Of a DNA stretch of 64,000 nucleotides, positions 1 through 11,740 are shown piece by piece. The stretch comes from Akebia trifoliata. Taxonomy: Eukaryota; Streptophyta; Magnoliopsida; Ranunculales; Lardizabalaceae. The stretch covers positions 16,227,658-16,291,657 of the forward strand of contig CM030704.1 of assembly GCA_017979445.1 (NCBI GenBank), in the 5' to 3' direction. The notes beneath the pieces were generated by a model. The model had not been told where the DNA came from. It was given only the letters and a program-made list of their open reading frames with translations, and did not search any database. The translations under genes were made by a program, and so were the position numbers. Position 1 is the stretch's first letter, and each line of letters begins with the position of its first letter.

Positions 1-480
1 GTTTTCTAGAAGAAAAGAGAATGAAGGAAAAATGCTTTACAAATGATATATTCAATAAAATCTCAAGGTTCATTTAAAATGTTATCAAGGGGGTGACACT
101 GAAATTGATTAAATTCACCTTCAAAGTGGGTTAAGGGTTATCATTGTATCTAAGCTCAATCGTCCATCGTCTAGCTAGGGTTGTAAATCCGGTCAGTTAA
201 AGTAAACATCAATATCAAGTCAACAGTCAGAAATGACTTCAAAATTTCTCAACATCGTCCAGTTACTCTTTGAAGATCATAGTGCTTCAATCCTAGCTGT
301 TGTAAGCAATATCTCAGTCCTCAGTCCTAATCAAACTCGTGTGGGTTCTTGTATTGAGTTTTCATGAGTCATTTGTATTAACTCGAGGCCTTTTTCCAAC
401 AAGGTCATGTCTTCCTTAGATTGAGTCTATTCTTTCCTATTAAGTCAAGTTAGTTCGTCGAGTCTGCAATGGTGTCAGTT
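1..480 (+). other. Degenerate internal region of element A
   Basis: No open frame or recognisable domain. By position it is inside element A, upstream of its protease/RT remnant. I see no host gene, RNA gene or repeat here. Confidence 0.4.
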
Positions 481-589
481 GCCCCATCTAAATTTAATTA
501 AATAAAGAAAATTTTTGAATACCTTGAGCGCATTAACGAGTTAACTAATAACTGGCTTCAAAGAGAAATTCCTCTAATAAGGAACCCCC

Positions 590-870
590 TCTTAAATGAG
601 AAGATAAATGTCTTGCTCGAGGAACTAAAGGTCATTGACCTCGGAACAAAAATAATTCCCAAGAAATTCATATTGGAACTAACTTATCCCCAGAGGATCA
701 CAAAGAGATGATGAATTTATTCAGAAATTTCAAAAGACTTGTTCGTGTGATCCGATGAGGATGTGTTAGGTGCAAGCTTGGGTGCTGTTCAACACGGAAT
801 AGATACTCGCTTGATGAGATGAAAATATCGATAGAGATGTTATAAAATGTATCAACACTATCCTTACTAC
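590..870 (+). pseudogene. Element A pol remnant, protease/RT linker
   Basis: Fragments in shifting frames resemble the stretch before the reverse transcriptase of Tat-like gypsy elements: a KVIDLGT-like piece, a SPEDHKEMM-like piece, then a motif resembling the region preceding the RT fingers ending in VQHGIDTR. Several stops and frameshifts break it. Integrase core sequence follows within about 40 bases, so most of RT and RNase H is deleted. Called from family resemblance only. Confidence 0.4.
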
Positions 871-879
871 ATCTTGAGT

Positions 880-1590
880 TTCAAATCACATATTATCAGT
901 TGATATAGGGTACCTTTTGAACTGATCTCTGATAATGGGTCATACTTCAAAGCATAAATCATTACTCTATGTTTAAAGTTGAAGATCTGGAAGCACAAAT
1001 CATCCCCCTACCGTCCTCAGATCAATGGAACGGTTGAAGCAGTTAGTAAGAGTCTCAAGACTATCATCAGGAAAATGTGTCAATCACGTCGAGATTGGTC
1101 AGAAAAATTATCATTCACGCTATGGACATATCGAACTTCAATTCGATCCTCTACTAGAGCTACTCCCTACTCCTTAGTGTATGGCATGGAAGCAGTCTTG
1201 CCAGTTGAAATGAAAATTTCGTCTCTCAGGGTCTTGTTGGAAAATCATTTGTTAGAAACAGATTGGGTTCGTCAGCAGTATGAAGAATTAAACTTGATTG
1301 AAGAAAACGAGTTAAAGCCCTGTACCATGTGCAAGCTTATCTAAGAAGAGTCACCCGTGCATTTGACAAAAAGGTCAAAGCTCATCATTTACAAGTCAAG
1401 GATTTAACTATCAGACTTTAAAGAAAATTGAACACTCCTCCTCGACTATAGGAGAAAGTCTGAACCCAATTGGAGAAATTCATTCATTAAGAAAATACTG
1501 TCTGGAAAAATCGTCAGACTTCAAGATCATGATGAAAGTGAACTACCAGAACCAACCAACCTTGACCAGATCAAGCGGTACTACATTTAA
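880..1590 (+). pseudogene. Element A integrase (core to C-terminus), broken
   Basis: The integrase core begins with a YGVPFELISDNGSYF segment, which keeps the second catalytic Asp, and is followed by a stop. The longest open part (979-1344, 121 codons) has SSPYRPQINGTVEA, which keeps the catalytic Glu, then TPYSLVYGMEAVLPVE, the usual gypsy GPY-side motif. After a further frameshift the C-terminus reads LPEPTNLDQIKRYYI and stops at 1588-1590, the normal end of Tat integrases. The HHCC zinc finger and first Asp are absent. It inserts retrotransposon cDNA in intact relatives; this copy is dead. Confidence 0.85.
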
Positions 1591-2965
1591 GGAGGTCATC
1601 TTTGGCCGAATCAATTTTCATGTTACCCAATTCAATATATCCTTTCTCAACCCCTTTGCAACCTTTTTCAAAAAGAAAAATTATGCCTTTTCTTTCTTAG
1701 CCCGATCACCTAACCTAGGGGAGGGAAGTTTCGAACTACGTTTTGGTCTGATCCCAAAATTCTGGGGTACGTAGGCAACCTGAGAAGTTACTTCAGGCCC
1801 GACCATATCAAAAAAAAAAAATAGATTCCCCGACAAAAAAAATCTAAAAAAAAAAATTCAAAGAAAAAAATTGTCAAAGTGGGGAAGAAAATTCAAGGAA
1901 AAAGAAAATAATTTAAAAGGAAATGTCACACAAGGGGCATTTGGGTTTTTGAGCCTCAAAATCCTTTCTTTTTATACCTAGTCCTAAGCTTACCCATGAA
2001 AGTCCTCCTAAGTACCGTGCGAGAAGTCAAGGAAGATAGCAAAGCATGATCAGACAGCAACTCCAGAAGTTCAGAAGGGAAGAAGAAGAAAAAAATCTGC
2101 TAAGTTGAAAACCCAAAAAGGGCGGCTTAGGCAAAAATTAAGGTAAGCTCGCAAGGTTGAAGATCTGAAAGGATGACCTTGGTAACAATCAAAGCAAGGA
2201 AAAAAGAAAAAATTGTAAGCTCGCTAGATCGGAAACCTAAAAAGGCGATCTAGGCAAAAGCTAGAGCATGCTCGCTAGATTGAAAACCTGGATAGGCAAT
2301 TTAGGCAAAATTTAGAGCTATCAAAAAATAAAAGAAAATCTCCGTTGAGTTGAGAAGCTGAAAAGGTAGCTCGAGCCGAAATATCAGAAGTCCGAATGAT
2401 AAAGTTTCAATACCCAGTTTGAACCAAATATAGACTCAGTGGATACAAGTATCTCGTCTATGATTGATCTGAAGAGTTTCATGTCCCTAAGCGAACCGAC
2501 GGGGAGAAAGAACAAATTCTATGATGAATTTCAGAAAGAAATATTTTGTTCCAATGTCTTTGAGCCTGACTCAAAATCTTCAATATAAAAAGTCAAAATT
2601 AAAAGTTAAACCTTTATTGCGCTTGCGGTAATCAAGGATTTCAAACTTTCATAACAAGGGCACTTCCTTTTTTCTAAAGAGTACAGTTTCCCCCCTTACA
2701 CTAGGGGCATTTATTTTCAAATTATATTCAATTATCCCTAGTGCAATGTTCCTTGTCAAACTAGGGGCATTTTTGTTCTGATGCCTGGTCAATTTCAACC
2801 CCAAAGGATAAGGTTAACTTTGCATTAAAGGTTACCCTCTTGATAGCAATTTTGAAAACTCCTCAGATTCAAAGAGAGTTAAAATATTTACCAGACCTTC
2901 ATAAAATCCAATTTTTTATTTAAAAAAAAAGTAAAATGTGAGGTTAATCCACCGTTTGTTCCCTC
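1591..2965 (+). other. Element A 3' UTR, proximal part
   Basis: Non-coding stretch between pol and the satellite array. It holds a conserved block (TACGTAGGCAACCTGAGAAG near 1769) that recurs in reverse in elements C (near 12010) and D (near 27810), which ties the three together. A short open frame at 1529-1774 overlaps the integrase end and this block and is not a gene. Confidence 0.7.
2085..2360 (+). repeat. Short degenerate tandem repeat, ~65-70 bp unit
   Basis: About four diverged units built around a core like AAGCTCGCTAGATCGGAAAC followed by CCTAAAAAGGCGATCTAGGC. Inverted homologues are found in C (about 11510-11740) and D (about 27280-27500), so this repeat is an old shared part of the 3' UTR. 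Confidence 0.7.
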
Positions 2966-4300
2966 AAAGCTTAGTTCATTATTCTTGCACCCTGGGCAGG
3001 TAGAATAGAACTTCCTAAAAAAGAAAAAAATTAGTTCATTACTCTTTCACTCCGAGTAGGTAGAGTAGAACTTCTCAAAAAAAATTAGTTCATTACTCTT
3101 TCACTTCGAGTAGGTAGAGTAGAACTTCCAAAAAAAAATTAGTTCATTACTCTTTCACTCCGAGTAGGTAGAGTAGAACTTCCAAAAAAAAAAATTAGTT
3201 CATTACTCTTTCACCCTGGGTAGGTAGAGTAGGACTCCCAAAATAATTAGTTCATTACAATTTCACTCCGAGTAGGTAGAGTAGAACTTCCAAAATAATT
3301 AGTTCATTACTCTTTCACCCTGGGCAGGTAAAGTAGGACTCTCAAAAAGCTTGGTTCATTACTCTTTCACTCCGAGTAGGTAGAGTAGAACTTCCCAAAA
3401 AAATTTCATTACTCTTTCACCCTGGGCAGGTAGAGTAGGACTCTAAAAAAGCTTGGTTCATTACTCTTTCACTCCGAGTAGGTAGAGTAGAACTTCCCAA
3501 AAAAATTTCATTACTCTTTCACCCTGGGCAGGTAGAGTAGGACTCTCAAAACAATTAGTTCATTACTCTTTCACTTCGAGTAGGTAGAGTAGAACTTCCC
3601 AAAAAAATTAATTTATTACTCTTTCACCCTGGGCAGGTAGAGTAGGACTCTCAAAAAGCTTAGTTCATTACTCTTTCACTCCGAGTAGGTAGAGTAGAAC
3701 TTTCCAAAATAATTAGTTCATTACTCTCACTCCGAGTAGGTAGAGTAGAACTTCCCGAAATAATTAGTTCATTACTCTTTCACCCTGGGCAGGTAGAGTA
3801 GGACTCTCAAAAAACTTAGTTCATTACTCTTTCACTCCGAGTAGGTAGAGTAGAACTTTTTCAAAAAAAAAAGATTAGTTCATTACTCTTTCACCCTGGG
3901 CAGGTAAAGTAGGACTCCTAAAAAGTTAGTTCATTACTCTTTCACTCTGAGTAGGTAAAGTAGAACTTCCCAAAAAAATAGTTCATTACTCTTTCACCCT
4001 CGGCAGGTAGAGTAGGACTCCCAAAAAGCTTAGTTCATTACTCTTTCACTCAGAGTAGGTAGAGTAGAACTTTTCCACACAAAAAAAAAAAATTTAGTTC
4101 ATTACTCTTTCACCCTGGGCGGGTAGAGTAGGACTCCCAAAAAAATTAGTCATTATTCTTTCACTCCGAGTAGGTAGAGTAGAACTTCCCAAAAAAATTA
4201 GTTCGTTACTCTTTCACCCTGGGCAGGTAGAGTAGGACTCTCAAAAAAAAATATAAATTCATTACTCTTTCACCAAGAGTAGGTAGAGTAGGACATTTAA
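2966..4300 (+). repeat. Satellite-like tandem array in the 3' UTR, ~52-bp monomer
   Basis: About 25 monomers of roughly 48-57 bp, each starting near TTAGTTCATTACTCTTTCAC. Two monomer types are visible: type a carries TCCGAGTAGG...AGAACTTCC and type b carries CCTGGGCAGG...AGGACTCTC. After a few type-a copies, a and b mostly alternate, giving a dimeric ~105-bp higher-order unit. The A-tract between monomers varies in length. Satellites arising in the 3' UTR of Tat/Ogre elements are a known phenomenon. Confidence 0.95.
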
Positions 4301-4644
4301 CTTTCTCCCAACTTTTGCTCAGATTTGTCTCAAATATCATTCAAATTTTCTCGAGTTTTGTTTTACTCAGATTTCATTCAATTTCACACAGTGCACACAC
4401 TTGCACATTTGTTCTCTTAGTCAGGGAGAATTCTCTAAAATTCAAGGATCTGACACTGTCAGTGAGAGCTCACGCTCAAGGACCTGACAACCTTTTAATT
4501 CGGGGAGAGCTTTACCCTCAAGGATCCGAACACCCCGACGAATTGCTAAATCAGGCTGCAAAATGAACTGTCACCAGCTTTGGCATTCAGATATCGCACT
4601 ATCTACCACAATAGATTTGCTATCTAGTTTGCTTCAACCATCTG
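4301..4644 (+). other. Element A 3' UTR, distal part
   Basis: Links the array to the polypurine tract. It contains repeats of an AAGGATCTGACA / AAGGACCTGACA / AAGGATCCGAAC motif that also appear, reversed, at about 10500-10700 (C) and 25740-25980 (D). An 83-codon open frame here (4315-4566) has no recognisable domain and its sequence is shared with the non-coding UTRs of C and D, so I do not call a gene. Confidence 0.65.
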
Positions 4645-4659
4645 CCAAAGAGGGGCATC
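4645..4659 (+). other. Polypurine tract of element A
   Basis: CCAAAGAGGGGCATC lies immediately before the 3' LTR. It is the plus-strand primer site for reverse transcription. The inverted equivalents adjoin the left LTRs of C and D. Confidence 0.85.
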
Positions 4660-6355
4660 TGTAGACACCCCATTTTTGCACTCGCTTGATTAATCAACTC
4701 GTCAACCCGATTGCAATGATTCCCAATGATGGATGTGTATTCCATTGCTTTATTTTGTTACCAGATGTGTTTCAAAATCCGGATGAGGTATCTCGAATTG
4801 ACAAAACCTTAGAAACCACGCTACGCTAGGAAAATACGACCCCAGAAACATAGAAATCATCATCTTGCAGATCAAAAAGAAGCTTCACGATAAAAATCAC
4901 TAAAAATGACCAAATTACCAAAATACCCCTAACATCAAAACAACCCTAGAGCCTACATTACGCTTAGGAAAACCATTTAAAACACATAAAATAACAAATC
5001 GGAACCAAATAAATTATTTCACCAAATTTTAACAGAATTTGACAAAATTACGAAAATACCCTCATAAAGTTCACGACCATTTCATACAAAAAAACTTCAT
5101 AAATGACAAAACCAACATTCCCATTGAATTCCTTACGAAAAACTGATTCCAAAACATCCTAAACATGGAAAACGACTTAAAACGTAAAAAAATCATCTTC
5201 GAGGGCAAAATGGTAATTTCACAATTTTATAATTAAAGATTTTCAAATTAATAAATAAATCATTAAATAATGTAAAGTGAAACATTAATAAAATTAATTT
5301 TAAAATGTGAACAAAAAAATCGATCAATCAGGCTTTCAGGCAAAAATTGTTGAGGGTTCGCAAGATATTTCTTTAAGGACCCCTCCATTTGGAGGTCCAA
5401 AGAATTAAAGATATAATAGAGAGGGGTTCTCCAAAAATTTAAAGTCAATCAAGCAAGACTAAAGTCAAGATATTAAGTCAATCAAATAAAACTAAAGTCA
5501 AATTAAAGTCAATTAAGTAAGACTAAAGTCAAGTATTAAAGTCAATCTCATAAGAAACTAAAGTCAAAATCCTAAATCAAAACCCTAATCTAAACTAATC
5601 AAGTCAATCTCATAAGACTAAAGTCAAAAACCTAAATCAAAATCCTAATCTAAAACTAATCAAGTCAATCTCATGAGATCAAAGTCTAAACCCTAATTGA
5701 AACCCTAAAAAGAAACCCTAATCATACCCTAATGCTTCTAAAAACTTATAAAATAGGAGCCTCCACACTCTATTTTCGTATCAAATCATAAACCCTAAGA
5801 GAAGTAGGTCTAGAAGCTCCCCTAGCCCCTCATAAACCCTAGTTTTTGAGTCCCAACTCCTTACCTAACATCCCTCCTTCAATTTTAGTCTAGAAAACAC
5901 CTAAAATCCCTCAAAAAACACCCCCAAATCCGCAACAAACTTGAAGAGTTCAGATCCAAAAACAATGAGATACCTTGATCTAGGAGATCCGAAGTCAAAT
6001 CCGGAGACAGAACGAAGCAAGGGAGTACAGTACAAGGAGCTCTTTTTGTCAGATCTGAGGGAACAAAATCCTTGCTATCGGAAAGGTATGTAATTTTTTT
6101 ATTTTTATCTAGGTTTTTAGCAATGTGATATATTTGGGAAGTTAGTAGAGACCGGCTTTGGCCGGGCGGGGTTGGTACCTAACACCTTCCAACCCCGTAA
6201 CATGATCCCCGAATTCAGATTTTTTGTGGTAGATTAGTTCTTTTTATCCATGTTAGAGTCAGTTTGGTTCCTAGACCACAATAACTAGGTTGCGACTCCC
6301 AAACCTCAAGAGTCAAAAGCGGATCCGCGCACCCCGCGGATCGAGGGCGCTTTCA
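4660..6355 (+). repeat. 3' LTR of element A (1,696 bp)
   Basis: Starts TGTAGACACCCC and ends GGGCGCTTTCA (TG...CA). Reverse-complement relatives with the same ends occur at 8732, 16841, 24154, 33441 and 35646. A TATA-like TTATAAAATA lies at about 5747-5756. The stretch 5440-5720 is a run of AAGTCAATC / AAACCCTAATC motifs, conserved in the other LTR copies. Confidence 0.92.
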
Positions 6356-7028
6356 GGGTGCAACAAAATACCCCCCTCTCTCTCTCTACTCTCTCATCCT
6401 CCCTCTTCTATTATCTCCTCCTCTCTTTAATTTTTATTTTAGATAGCTCCTAAGATGTAATTTTTCCCCTCATTTATCTCCGGTAGATCGAATTTCTATT
6501 TGATCGAAAGTATAAGGGTTGTAACCACCTTAAAAAAAAAATTGATTCAACCCATCAAATCATTTTGAGGCAACCAATTTTTGGGTCCTTCTCAACTCAT
6601 GAGAATGGATCCATAGCTATCGCCAACACTTTTAAAAATGTGTTATTCCCAAGGCTAAGGATCATCTCCTTCGATGGGATGATCCTATAATCAAGCCAAA
6701 AATAAATCCCAACTTAGGGTACACATTATCAACACATGGCACTTTGTTTTTATTTTTGTATTTTCAATAGAAATGATCGAGTTAAGTTGAGGTTACCACC
6801 ACATGGTGGGGAAAAAAGGGTGCCTAACACCTTCCCTTTTCTCCAATCGAGCCGCTTACCCCGAATCTCTAGGTTTGATTAGTACTTTATCCATTGTAGT
6901 CACTACGTGCCTAAATGCCACTTTTTCTGAAAAATGTACATCGGGTGACCATTTACACCCACTTACAATATGAATGGTGACGACTCCAAACCTTAGTAGA
7001 TGTGGCCATCGTAATCGTGAAAATCACG
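6356..7028 (+). repeat. 5' LTR remnant of element B
   Basis: Matches 22931-23618 nearly base for base: GGGTGCAACAAAATACCCC, a CT-rich run, the CCGGTAGATCGAA block, and the end GAAAATCAC. The upstream part of this LTR would lie left of the window, beyond element A. Confidence 0.85.
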
Positions 7029-7760
7029 TACTGAGGTTGAGGACGATGATAAGGAACCAAGTTGGAAAATATACTTTGACAGAGTAGCAAATCAGAAGGG
7101 GAATGGAATAGGGGCAGTCTTGATCAAACCAAATGGGTCCCACGTGCCAATTGCCATCAGACTGAAGTTCCAATGTTCTAACAACGAGACTGAATACAAA
7201 GCATGCATAGCAGGGTTGAAAGCAGTACTGGATCTCGAGGTAGATGAGATCGATATTTTCGAAGATTCAAGCTTAGTAGTCTATCAGACGCCTGGAGAAT
7301 GGAAAACCCGAGCGCAAAGATTGGTCCCTTACCACGAGTACGTGGAGGAACTAAGCTCACACTTTGATAGGATTTCATTCACATACATGCCGAGAGCGAA
7401 GAATCAGTTTGCAGATGCACTAACTACGCTCGCTTCTATGATCAGCATCTCGGAAGACTTAGTTATTGACCCCATTGAGATTGACATCCAAGATGAACCA
7501 GCTTATTGTCTACCTGTGGAAGTAGAAAAACCAGAAGAAAAGCCATGGTACTCAGACATTAAGGCATACCTCGAAGATCGAACCCTCCCATCAGACGCAA
7601 CACCTAATGATCGAAGGACTATTCACAAGTTGGCAGGCCAATTCTTCTTAAGCAATGGCATTTTGTACAAGAAATCACATCATGAGGTCCTACTCCGGTG
7701 CGTGGCAGAAACAGAAGCAAAACGACTAATCGCCATGGTAGGGTCTATGAACCTCACATG
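7029..7760 (+). pseudogene. Element B RNase H domain and start of integrase
   Basis: Frame opens in the LTR junction and reads W-KIYFD at about 7060, then GNGIGAVLI, NNETEYKACIAGLKA, FEDSSLVV, and YMPRAKNQFADALTTLASM. These are the conserved Asp, Glu and Asp positions of the archaeal-type RNase H found next to integrase in Tat elements. A 1-nt frameshift near 7735-7745 ends the frame inside the integrase N-terminus. In live elements this enzyme degrades the RNA of RNA:DNA hybrids. Confidence 0.88.
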
Positions 7761-8731
7761 AATGGCCATATGCTTGCTAAGAAATTCATGAGAATAGGAT
7801 ATTACTGGACAACAATGAAAAGTGATTGTTATCAATACATCCGTAAATGCCATCTCTACCAGATCTATGCCAATAAAATCAACGCTCCACCTTCAGAATT
7901 GCACAATATGACTACTCCTTGGCCCTTTTCACTCTAGGACATGGATGTTATTGGACAGATTTTGCCAAAAGCTTCAAATGGGCACCGCTTCATCCTGTTC
8001 GCTATCGATTACTTTATCAAATGGGTAGAAGCAGCCTCTTACGCTAATGTCACAAAAGGCAACGTCTTGAAGTTTATCAAGAACAACATTATCTGTAGAT
8101 ATGGGCTTCCCAAGGGACTAGTGACTAACAATGCCAAGAACTTCAAGAACAAAAACATGATTAAGATGTGCAAAGACTTTAAGATCACTCATTACAACTC
8201 TGTGCCTTATAGACCCAAGATGAACAGAGCAGTCCAGGTAGCCAACAAGAATATCAAGAAAATCATCCAGAAGATGGCAGTTACATACAAAGATTGGCAC
8301 GACATGTTGTCTTTTGCACTCCACGCATATCGAACCTCGTTCAGAACTTCGACTGGGGCAACTCCGTATTCATTGGTATACGGAATGGAAGTAATCTTAC
8401 CTGTCGAGTTTGAGATTCCCTCCCTCCGAATCTTAAAAGAAGCAGAGTTGGATGAAGCTGAATGGATTCAGGCTCGGTTTAACCAATTAAATCTGATAGA
8501 GGAGAAACGTCTTGTGGCCATTTGCCATGGACAGATCTATCAGCGACGAACAGCTCGTGCCTACAAAAAGAAAGTCAAGCCTAGGAATTTCTCACCAGGA
8601 GACCTTATTCTATAAAAAAATTTGCCAATCCAAGAAGATGCCAGAGAAAAGTTCAGACCAAACTATGAGGGACCATTCATCGTGCAGAAGGTAATGACGG
8701 AAGGAGCTCTGATACTTACGAAAATGGACGG
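7761..8731 (+). pseudogene. Element B integrase, most of it, interrupted by element C
   Basis: The zinc-binding HHCC region is visible (HMNGH, then CYQYIRKC). A TGG-to-TAG stop precedes the first catalytic Asp (DMDVIGQI, about 7939). The second catalytic Asp is changed to Asn (LVTNNAKNF) and the Glu to Gln (MNRAVQVANKN), so it could not act even if read through. TPYSLVYGMEVILPVE follows at about 8359, then a stop at about 8613. The frame resumes as FRPNYEGPFIVQKV and reaches ILTKMDG where element C breaks it. Confidence 0.9.
8727..8731. other. Target site duplication of element C, left copy (GACGG)
   Basis: GACGG directly precedes the TGAAAGCGCC end of C; the same five bases follow C at 18504-18508. 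Confidence 0.95.
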
Positions 8732-10392
8732 TGAAAGCGCCCTCGATCCGTGGGGTACACTGATCCACTTTTAACCTTTGAGGTTTGGGAGTCGCCACCT
8801 AGTTATTGCGGTCTAGGAACCGATTATTGACTCTAAAAAAAAAGATAACTAATCTACGAAAGAAAATACTGAGTCCGGGGACCACATTACAGTTGGAAGG
8901 TGTTAGGCACCAACCCCGCCCGACAAACGTCGGTCTCTACTAATTCTCAAATAAACTGCATTGCTAAAAAGACCTAAATAAAAATAAATAAATAAATTAC
9001 CTTCATGAACGCAACAGTTTTCTTCCCTCAGATCTAGTAGAATAGCTCCTTGTACAATATTCCTCGTTTCGTTCTGTCACTAGATTCGTTTCGGATCTTC
9101 AAAACGAGGTACTTTCTTCTTAGATATGAATTTTCTGATTTTTTTGGATTTCGGAGTGTTGTTGAAGAGCTTCTAGGTATTTTTTGTGCTAAAATTGGGG
9201 TATGGATGTTATGTAAGGAGTTGGGGCTTCAAAATTAAGGTTTATGGGAGGTTAGGGAAGCTTTTTGACCTACTTTTTTTAAGGTTTCTTTTTTTATACG
9301 AAAATAGGGTGTGGAGACTCCTATTTATAGATTTTTTAAGTGTTTGTTTAAATAGAATTAATGTTTAATTATAATTCTTTTAGTTAGAGTTATATTTTAA
9401 TTAGAATTATTTTAGGTAGAGTTATATTTTAGTTAGAATTCTATTAAATAAAGTTATTATTTAATTAGGATTGTTAAATAGAATTATTATTTAATTAGAA
9501 CTCTATTAGGATTTTGACTTTTGGTCTTATTTGATTGACTTTAAGATTTTGACTTTATTCTTACTTGATTGACTTTAATATCTTGACTTTGGTCTTACTT
9601 GATTGACTTTAATTTTTTGGAGATCCCCCCTCTATTATATCTTTAATTCTTTGGGCCCCCAGATGGAGGGGTCCTTTAATAAATATCTTGGCAACCATCA
9701 ACAATTTTTCCTGAAAACCTGATTGATCGATTTTTTTTGTTCAAATTTTTAAATTAATTTTATTAATGTTTCACTTTACATTATTTAATGTTTTATTTAT
9801 TAATTTCATAATTTTAAATTTTTTAATTGGAAAATTACCGTTTTGCCCCCTGAAGATAACTTTTGCGTTTCAAGTCAGTTTTTGATGTTTCAGGATGTTT
9901 TAGAATCGATTTTTCGTAAGGAATTCAATACGAATATTGGTTTGTTTCATTTATGAAATTTTTTGTGCGAAATGGTCGTGAACTTTAGGAGGGGCATTTT
10001 CGTAATTTTGTCAAATTTTGTGAAATTGGCGAAATGATTTATTTGATTTCGATTTGTTGTTTTATGTGTTTAAATGGGTTTTTTTAAGCGTAACGTAGGC
10101 TCTAGGGATATTTTAAGGTTAAGAGTATTTTGGTAATTTGATCATTTTTAGTAATTTTTATCATGAAGCTTCTTTTTATCTGAAAAATGATGATTTCTAA
10201 GCTTTTGGGGTTATATTTTTCCCATCGTAGCGCGGTTTCTACAGTTTTGTTAGTTCGAGATACCTCATCTGAATTTATGAAACATATCTAGTAACAAAAT
10301 AAAGCATTGGGATAAACATCCATCATTGGGAACCGTTGCGATCGGGTTGACAAGTTGATTAATCAGGTGAATGCAAAAATGGGGTGTCTACA
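8732..10392 (-). repeat. 3' LTR of element C
   Basis: Left LTR in window coordinates: starts TGAAAGCGCCCTCGATCC and ends GGGGTGTCTACA. Its TATA-like CTATAAATAG (minus strand) is at about 9321-9330. The small open frames inside it are chance. Confidence 0.95.
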
Positions 10393-10407
10393 GATGCCCC
10401 TCATTGG
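10393..10407 (-). other. Polypurine tract of element C
   Basis: GATGCCCCTCATTGG, the reverse of a CCAATGAGGGGCATC purine tract, adjoins the 3' LTR as in element A. Confidence 0.8.
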
Positions 10408-10829
10408 CAGAGGGTTGAAGCAAACTAGATAGCAAATCTATTTTTGTAGATAGTGCAATATCCGAATGTCAAAGCTAGTGACAGTTCATTTTGCAGCCTG
10501 ATTTAGCAATTCGTCAGGGTGTTTGGATCCTTGAGCGTAAAACTCTCCCCGAACTAAAAGGTTGTCAGGTCATTGAGCAAGAACTCTCATTGACAGTCTT
10601 AGATCCTTGAATTTTAAAGAATTCTCCTTGACTAAAAGGTGCAAGTGTGAGTGTGTGTACTGTGTGAAACTGAGTAAAAATGTGTCAGGTCCTAGAGATC
10701 TTCTCTCACTAACAATAATGATTCAAAATTGAAATGTGCTTATGCAACAAAAGCAATCATGGCAAGGTTGAACAATGAGGTAATTTGAGTCATAACAATG
10801 TAAGAACTTTGTTAAATCCTATTTGAAAT

Positions 10830-11290
10830 TCTTTTTAGAGTTCGAAAAAGTATGAGTCTCGTTTATCGGACTCGAACCTATTGTAGCCACGCTTCTCGGG
10901 CTAAAGAACTTAAACAATCCTGTTAATTCAATATGATTCAAACAAAACTGGAGTCTCGTTTCTCGAACTCTGGATAAAGTTTATAGGAACTTAAACAATC
11001 CTATTAAAATTGGAGTCTCGTTTCTCGGATTCAAACTAAGGTTTATAGGCACTTCGAAAAACCTATTCATTCTATGATTTAAAAAGTTGGAGTCTCGCTT
11101 CTCGGACTCGAACCTAGGCTTGTAGGCACTTCAAAAAACCTACTCATTCTATGATTCAAATAGTTGGAGCTTCGTTTCTCGGACTCGTACTTAGGTTTGT
11201 AGGCACTTCGAAAAGCCTACTCATTCTATGATTCAAAAAGTTTGAGTCTCGTTTCTCGGACTCGAACTTAGGTTTGTATGCACTTCAAAA
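10830..11290 (-). repeat. Tandem repeat, ~70-100 bp units, element C 3' UTR
   Basis: About six diverged units marked by GGAGTCTCGTTTCTCGGACT, each followed by AGGTTTATAGG/AGGTTTGTAGG and CATTCTATGATTCAAA. D has a related array with a longer unit; A has an unrelated array here. Confidence 0.85.
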
Positions 11291-11509
11291 AGTTGGTTCT
11301 ACATCTTCCATTAGTGAACACTTGAACAAGTAAACATATTCTTGAAGATCCTACAATGTTCAAGATGACTTCTGATTTTTTTGACTTCAACATTATCTTC
11401 GTCGGATGTGAGTTCTTGGCTGAAAAATGAATATTGTGGCTTGAATGGTTCTGCAGTTTCTGCACAAGCTTCCTTCTGAATTTTTCTTCTTGATGGGACC
11501 TTTCCTCCC

Positions 11510-11740
11510 ATTTGATGATGCCCTAATTTTTGCTTAAATTGCCTTTCCAGGTTTTCAACCTAGCGGGTTTTCTTTTCTTTTTCTAAAGATGCCTTGACTT
11601 TTGCCTAGGTCGCATTTTCAGGTTTTCAACGTAGCAGATTTTTCTTTTTATGGTTATGCCCTAACTTTTGCCTAAGTCGCCTTTTCGGATTTTCGACTTA
11701 GCAGGCTTATCTTTTTTCTCTTGAATATTCAACTCGACAG
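11510..11740 (-). repeat. Degenerate tandem repeat shared with A and D
   Basis: Three units containing TTTTGCCTAGGTCGC / TTTTGCCTAAGTCGCC and GGTTTTCAACCTAGCGGG, the inverted counterpart of the 2085-2360 repeat of element A. Confidence 0.7.

Larger units (their letters stand above)
1..6355 (+). mobile_element. Element A: Tat-like Ty3/gypsy retrotransposon, 3' part
   Basis: Reading 5' to 3' there is a degenerate pol (PR/RT remnant, then integrase) ending at 1590, a 3-kb 3' UTR with tandem repeats, a polypurine tract (4645-4659) and a full 3' LTR (4660-6355). The 5' LTR and gag lie before the window. A long repeat-bearing 3' UTR is typical of Tat/Ogre lineage elements. The sequence after the LTR (from GGGTGCAACA at 6356) continues as the LTR of element B, seen again uninterrupted at about 22931. 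A is therefore inserted in B's 5' LTR, with GGGTG the expected right target duplication; its left copy is outside the window. Confidence 0.85.

Noticed and set aside
2966..4300. Regular ~52-bp spacing suggested a CRISPR-like array
   Set aside because: Whole units are repeated with no unique spacers, and the context is a plant retrotransposon.
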